Shown: positions 61,527 to 64,000 of the stretch, piece by piece
Numbering within the stretch: the first letter of the stretch is position 1
How the letters are laid out: each line of letters starts with the position of its first letter
Program-made: the position numbers and the translations under genes
Assembly (NCBI GenBank): GCA_947561585.1
Contig: CANNZV010002567.1
Location: 28,731-92,730 of the forward strand
Direction of reading: 5' to 3'
DNA: 64,000 bases
From: Caprella mutica
Lineage: Eukaryota; Arthropoda; Malacostraca; Amphipoda; Caprellidae
The notes under the pieces: generated by a model
Seen by the model: only the letters and a program-made list of their open reading frames with translations
The model's database searches: none
Told to the model about the DNA's origin: nothing

Positions 61527-64000
61527 AGCTCATGCAGGCCTATAAATTCTTTGCTACCCAGGAAGAAAGAAATTTCTTAGAGTTACCTGCACAAAATAAA
61601 AACGAGAATTTGTTAGTAGAATTAGAAGATGAAAATTATGGGAAAAATAAATTAGGTGAATATATGTAATTACATTTACCGTTTAACACTAACCTTGAGC
61701 ATCCAGCTGTTCCGAAAATTATTCGTAGGTTTTCCCTTTTTTTATAGTGCATAAATATGGTTATATCTATTGGTATTGTGAGACTAAAACCTGAAAAAGA
61801 TTTAAATTTAAAGGTATTTATAAATACAGAAAGAACAGTTTAAACAAAAAGTATATACTACAGTCTACATTATAGAACTATTGACGTAAACCGGCGGCTA
61901 TTTACGAATGGAAGAATCATATGCATTATAGAACATTTAATAAAGTATATACCTACCTAAACTCTAGAAGTCTAGAGGCTAAAATAAAAAGTAAAATGTG
62001 GTTATAAGCTACAGCTCTAGGTGTTTTTTTTTTCTTTCTATTCCATGTCTACAGATCGTATTCAAAGGAATTTAGGCACAATAATATAAAATAGAATTCC
62101 GTATTTTTTTAAAATTTAATAGTTTAATTACTTTGCGGGCACTGCTTTATGACTCTAGTACAGAGTAATGCAAAGAAGTGCATAAAATCTAATTTTGCTA
62201 TTTCGTAAACTGTTCCAAATCTCGACATTTTGCAGGTTTGGATACCTATAAAAAATGGTTCCACTCACTAACTATAGAAAAAAATTCTGAAGTTCGGTAT
62301 TATTTCAAAGTTCAGAAGTAAAGATAAAAAAATTTTGAAAGCACACATTTTGGTAATAAATTGCAAATTCCATCAGCGATTTCAAGAAAATCTATGAAAT
62401 ATTGATAAATTTATAATTCGAAATGATCTCAAGAACAGAAACACTTGATATTGAGCTGGACTTCGTCTCAGCTATCAGCAAAAAGCAAAAAATCAACTGG
62501 TAAAAATATTTAGAGTACATATCCAAGAAGAAAACAACTAGCTCAGAAATCTGATCAGTCTTTCGAATATCTCAATTTCAAGGATTAAGCTGCCTAAAAA
62601 TGGTAGCATTAACAATTTTTCACAGAGTTAAAAAATATAGCTTAAAATTTTGAATCTAGAACTTGGAAAATAAAAGAAGCGAAAAAAATTAATTTACAAA
62701 TGTATAAGTAAAAGATAGAGTTCCATATGAGCATGATAATAAAAAATAGAGTCCTCAGCTAGAAAGACTGAAGAATAACATATCCAGGCTAAGTGAAATT
62801 AGTATCTAAAGAAAGATTAATTTTCGATCTGCCTAAAACACAAGTTTTTAAATAGAGAGAGTGAAATTTGATGACCTTTCACCATGACGGCTGAAGACGA
62901 AATGTCCCGCACTGCATTAAAAAGAATCGAAATTTCTTACATGTGGGGGTAAATTGAGAATTTGGAGTAGCGTACGATAATCCGTGGTACAGTGGGAACT
63001 AGATTATTCATGCGCGCCTCAGCAATTGGACGGATACACTTTTCCGCGATAGTACATTCTTCAAGTTTATGCATCGGTGGTAGCTAATTATAATACTTTG
63101 AGAATTATGGTTTATGCTTACTAAACTGATTGAAAAGATTCATATTCAACTGGAAATCCATATTATCAGAGGTTATATAAACTCAGAGTTGAAGGCCACG
63201 TTTTCCACACTTCTCCTGATGATGAATAGAATGACAATTTTATTCTGACAATTTTGAGAGCATTAATTTTAAGACGTTCTAAAATTATAAAGAATAAACC
63301 TCTCCCTTAAACTGCTGGAAGGCAGAGAGTCAACAGTTTGATAAAAATAAAAACGTCACAATTAATAGAATTTTGCTCAAATTTGTTGCATCAATTAAAA
63401 ATCATTTTTTTCTAATGATTAGGAATAAATAAAATAAAATTTCTTTCATTACTAATAACAACAGTGCTCTCTCTCTAGATCAGTCCATTCATATACGAAT
63501 TCATGGATAATAATGGATATGCAGATTCAATGGCTTTAGATAAATTTATAAATAAATGAAGTCCTCCACGTCTTATATGAATGTGAAAACTGAACCGAAA
63601 ATTATTCTTCTTCTCTATGACCAATCTTCATACCTAGACATTAATTTTTGAATTTCCAAAATAAGAAATAATTTTGAAATACAGGTTTTATGTAACTATG
63701 TGTACCAAATTTCCGGTTGAACTAGTTGTTGCCCTAGTACAACAAACGTATTCAGCAGTCTTCAACTCTTCATCAATTCCCGAGTCGCAGAAGAATTTAT
63801 CGGGGAATATAGGTAATTAGGGTAAAGTAGGTATATTACGACACATAGTAAACTGGCCTACTAGAAAAACTATGAACAGTCTTGAATCCTAGCAGGAGGT
63901 TATCGAAATTCCCCTGTTAATTCTCTGAATCAGAGAAAAACTTAACATTGCAAAGTCATTTGGGAAGAGACTGTAGGCATTAGCATATAACTAGTAAGTT
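61527..64000. other. AT-rich DNA, no gene recognised
   Basis: I see no gene or long repeat. A 30-base sequence at 63029-63058 matches 47022-47051 in inverted orientation. Confidence 0.45.
63029..63058 (+). repeat. Short dispersed repeat, copy b
   Basis: GACGGATACACTTTTCCGCG followed by ATAGTACATT; inverse of 47022-47051 with one mismatch. Confidence 0.6.

Overview
The window is eukaryotic, almost certainly metazoan and most likely an arthropod. The DNA is AT-rich and repeat-rich, with BEL/Pao, DIRS, Ty3-like, pogo/Tigger-like and hAT-like elements, and I see no host gene. I cannot name the species. Everything recognisable is mobile or satellite DNA, so this looks like heterochromatin or a repeat-rich intergenic region. 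All family assignments were made by reading motifs by eye; no database was searched.

Layout. (1) 1-3633: the 3' part of a BEL/Pao LTR retrotransposon on the + strand, with an intact pol reading frame cut by the left window edge and a probable 3' LTR. (2) 3634-36764: about 33 kb of one tandem satellite with a 24-bp monomer (roughly 1,380 copies). It has three main monomer types arranged in blocks, higher-order units of about 1.8-3.4 kb, a roughly 10-kb superunit present twice, and a recent 1,776-bp tandem duplication at the right end. Its apparent ORFs arise because 24 is divisible by 3. (3) 36765-45890: a graveyard of nested elements: a broken pogo/Tigger-like transposase, apparently interrupted by the LTR of a second, decayed BEL/Pao element (minus strand) that carries a minisatellite and a hAT-like MITE; a decayed Ty3-like gag/protease relic; a 1.65-kb foldback structure with a 20-bp satellite in its loop; and a smaller hairpin. 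(4) 45891-52720: AT-rich unique-looking DNA with a 15-bp minisatellite and four copies of an unclassified dispersed repeat, here called R. (5) 52721-61098: an apparently complete 8.38-kb DIRS-type tyrosine-recombinase retrotransposon on the minus strand, inserted in the fourth R copy. (6) 61099-64000: the rest of that R copy, a TA-flanked MITE and AT-rich DNA.

The best-supported discovery is the DIRS element. It has gag (split by one amber codon), RT/RNase H with a methyltransferase-like tail, a tyrosine recombinase with R, HxxR and Y in place, inverted terminal repeats of about 200 bp, and an internal complementary region that spells the junction of the two ends with a single shared ATT. The same ATT flanks both ends in the genome, and paralogous R copies in this window show what the empty site looks like. 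The recombinase frame has an ATG overlapping the RT stop codon, suggesting coupled reinitiation, and it also stays open through about 595 codons on top of the RT gene.

The second notable structure is the satellite: a very long array with nested levels of duplication, bordered on the left by a BEL/Pao LTR that ends directly against a monomer, and carrying at least one GATA-factor consensus in nearly every monomer.
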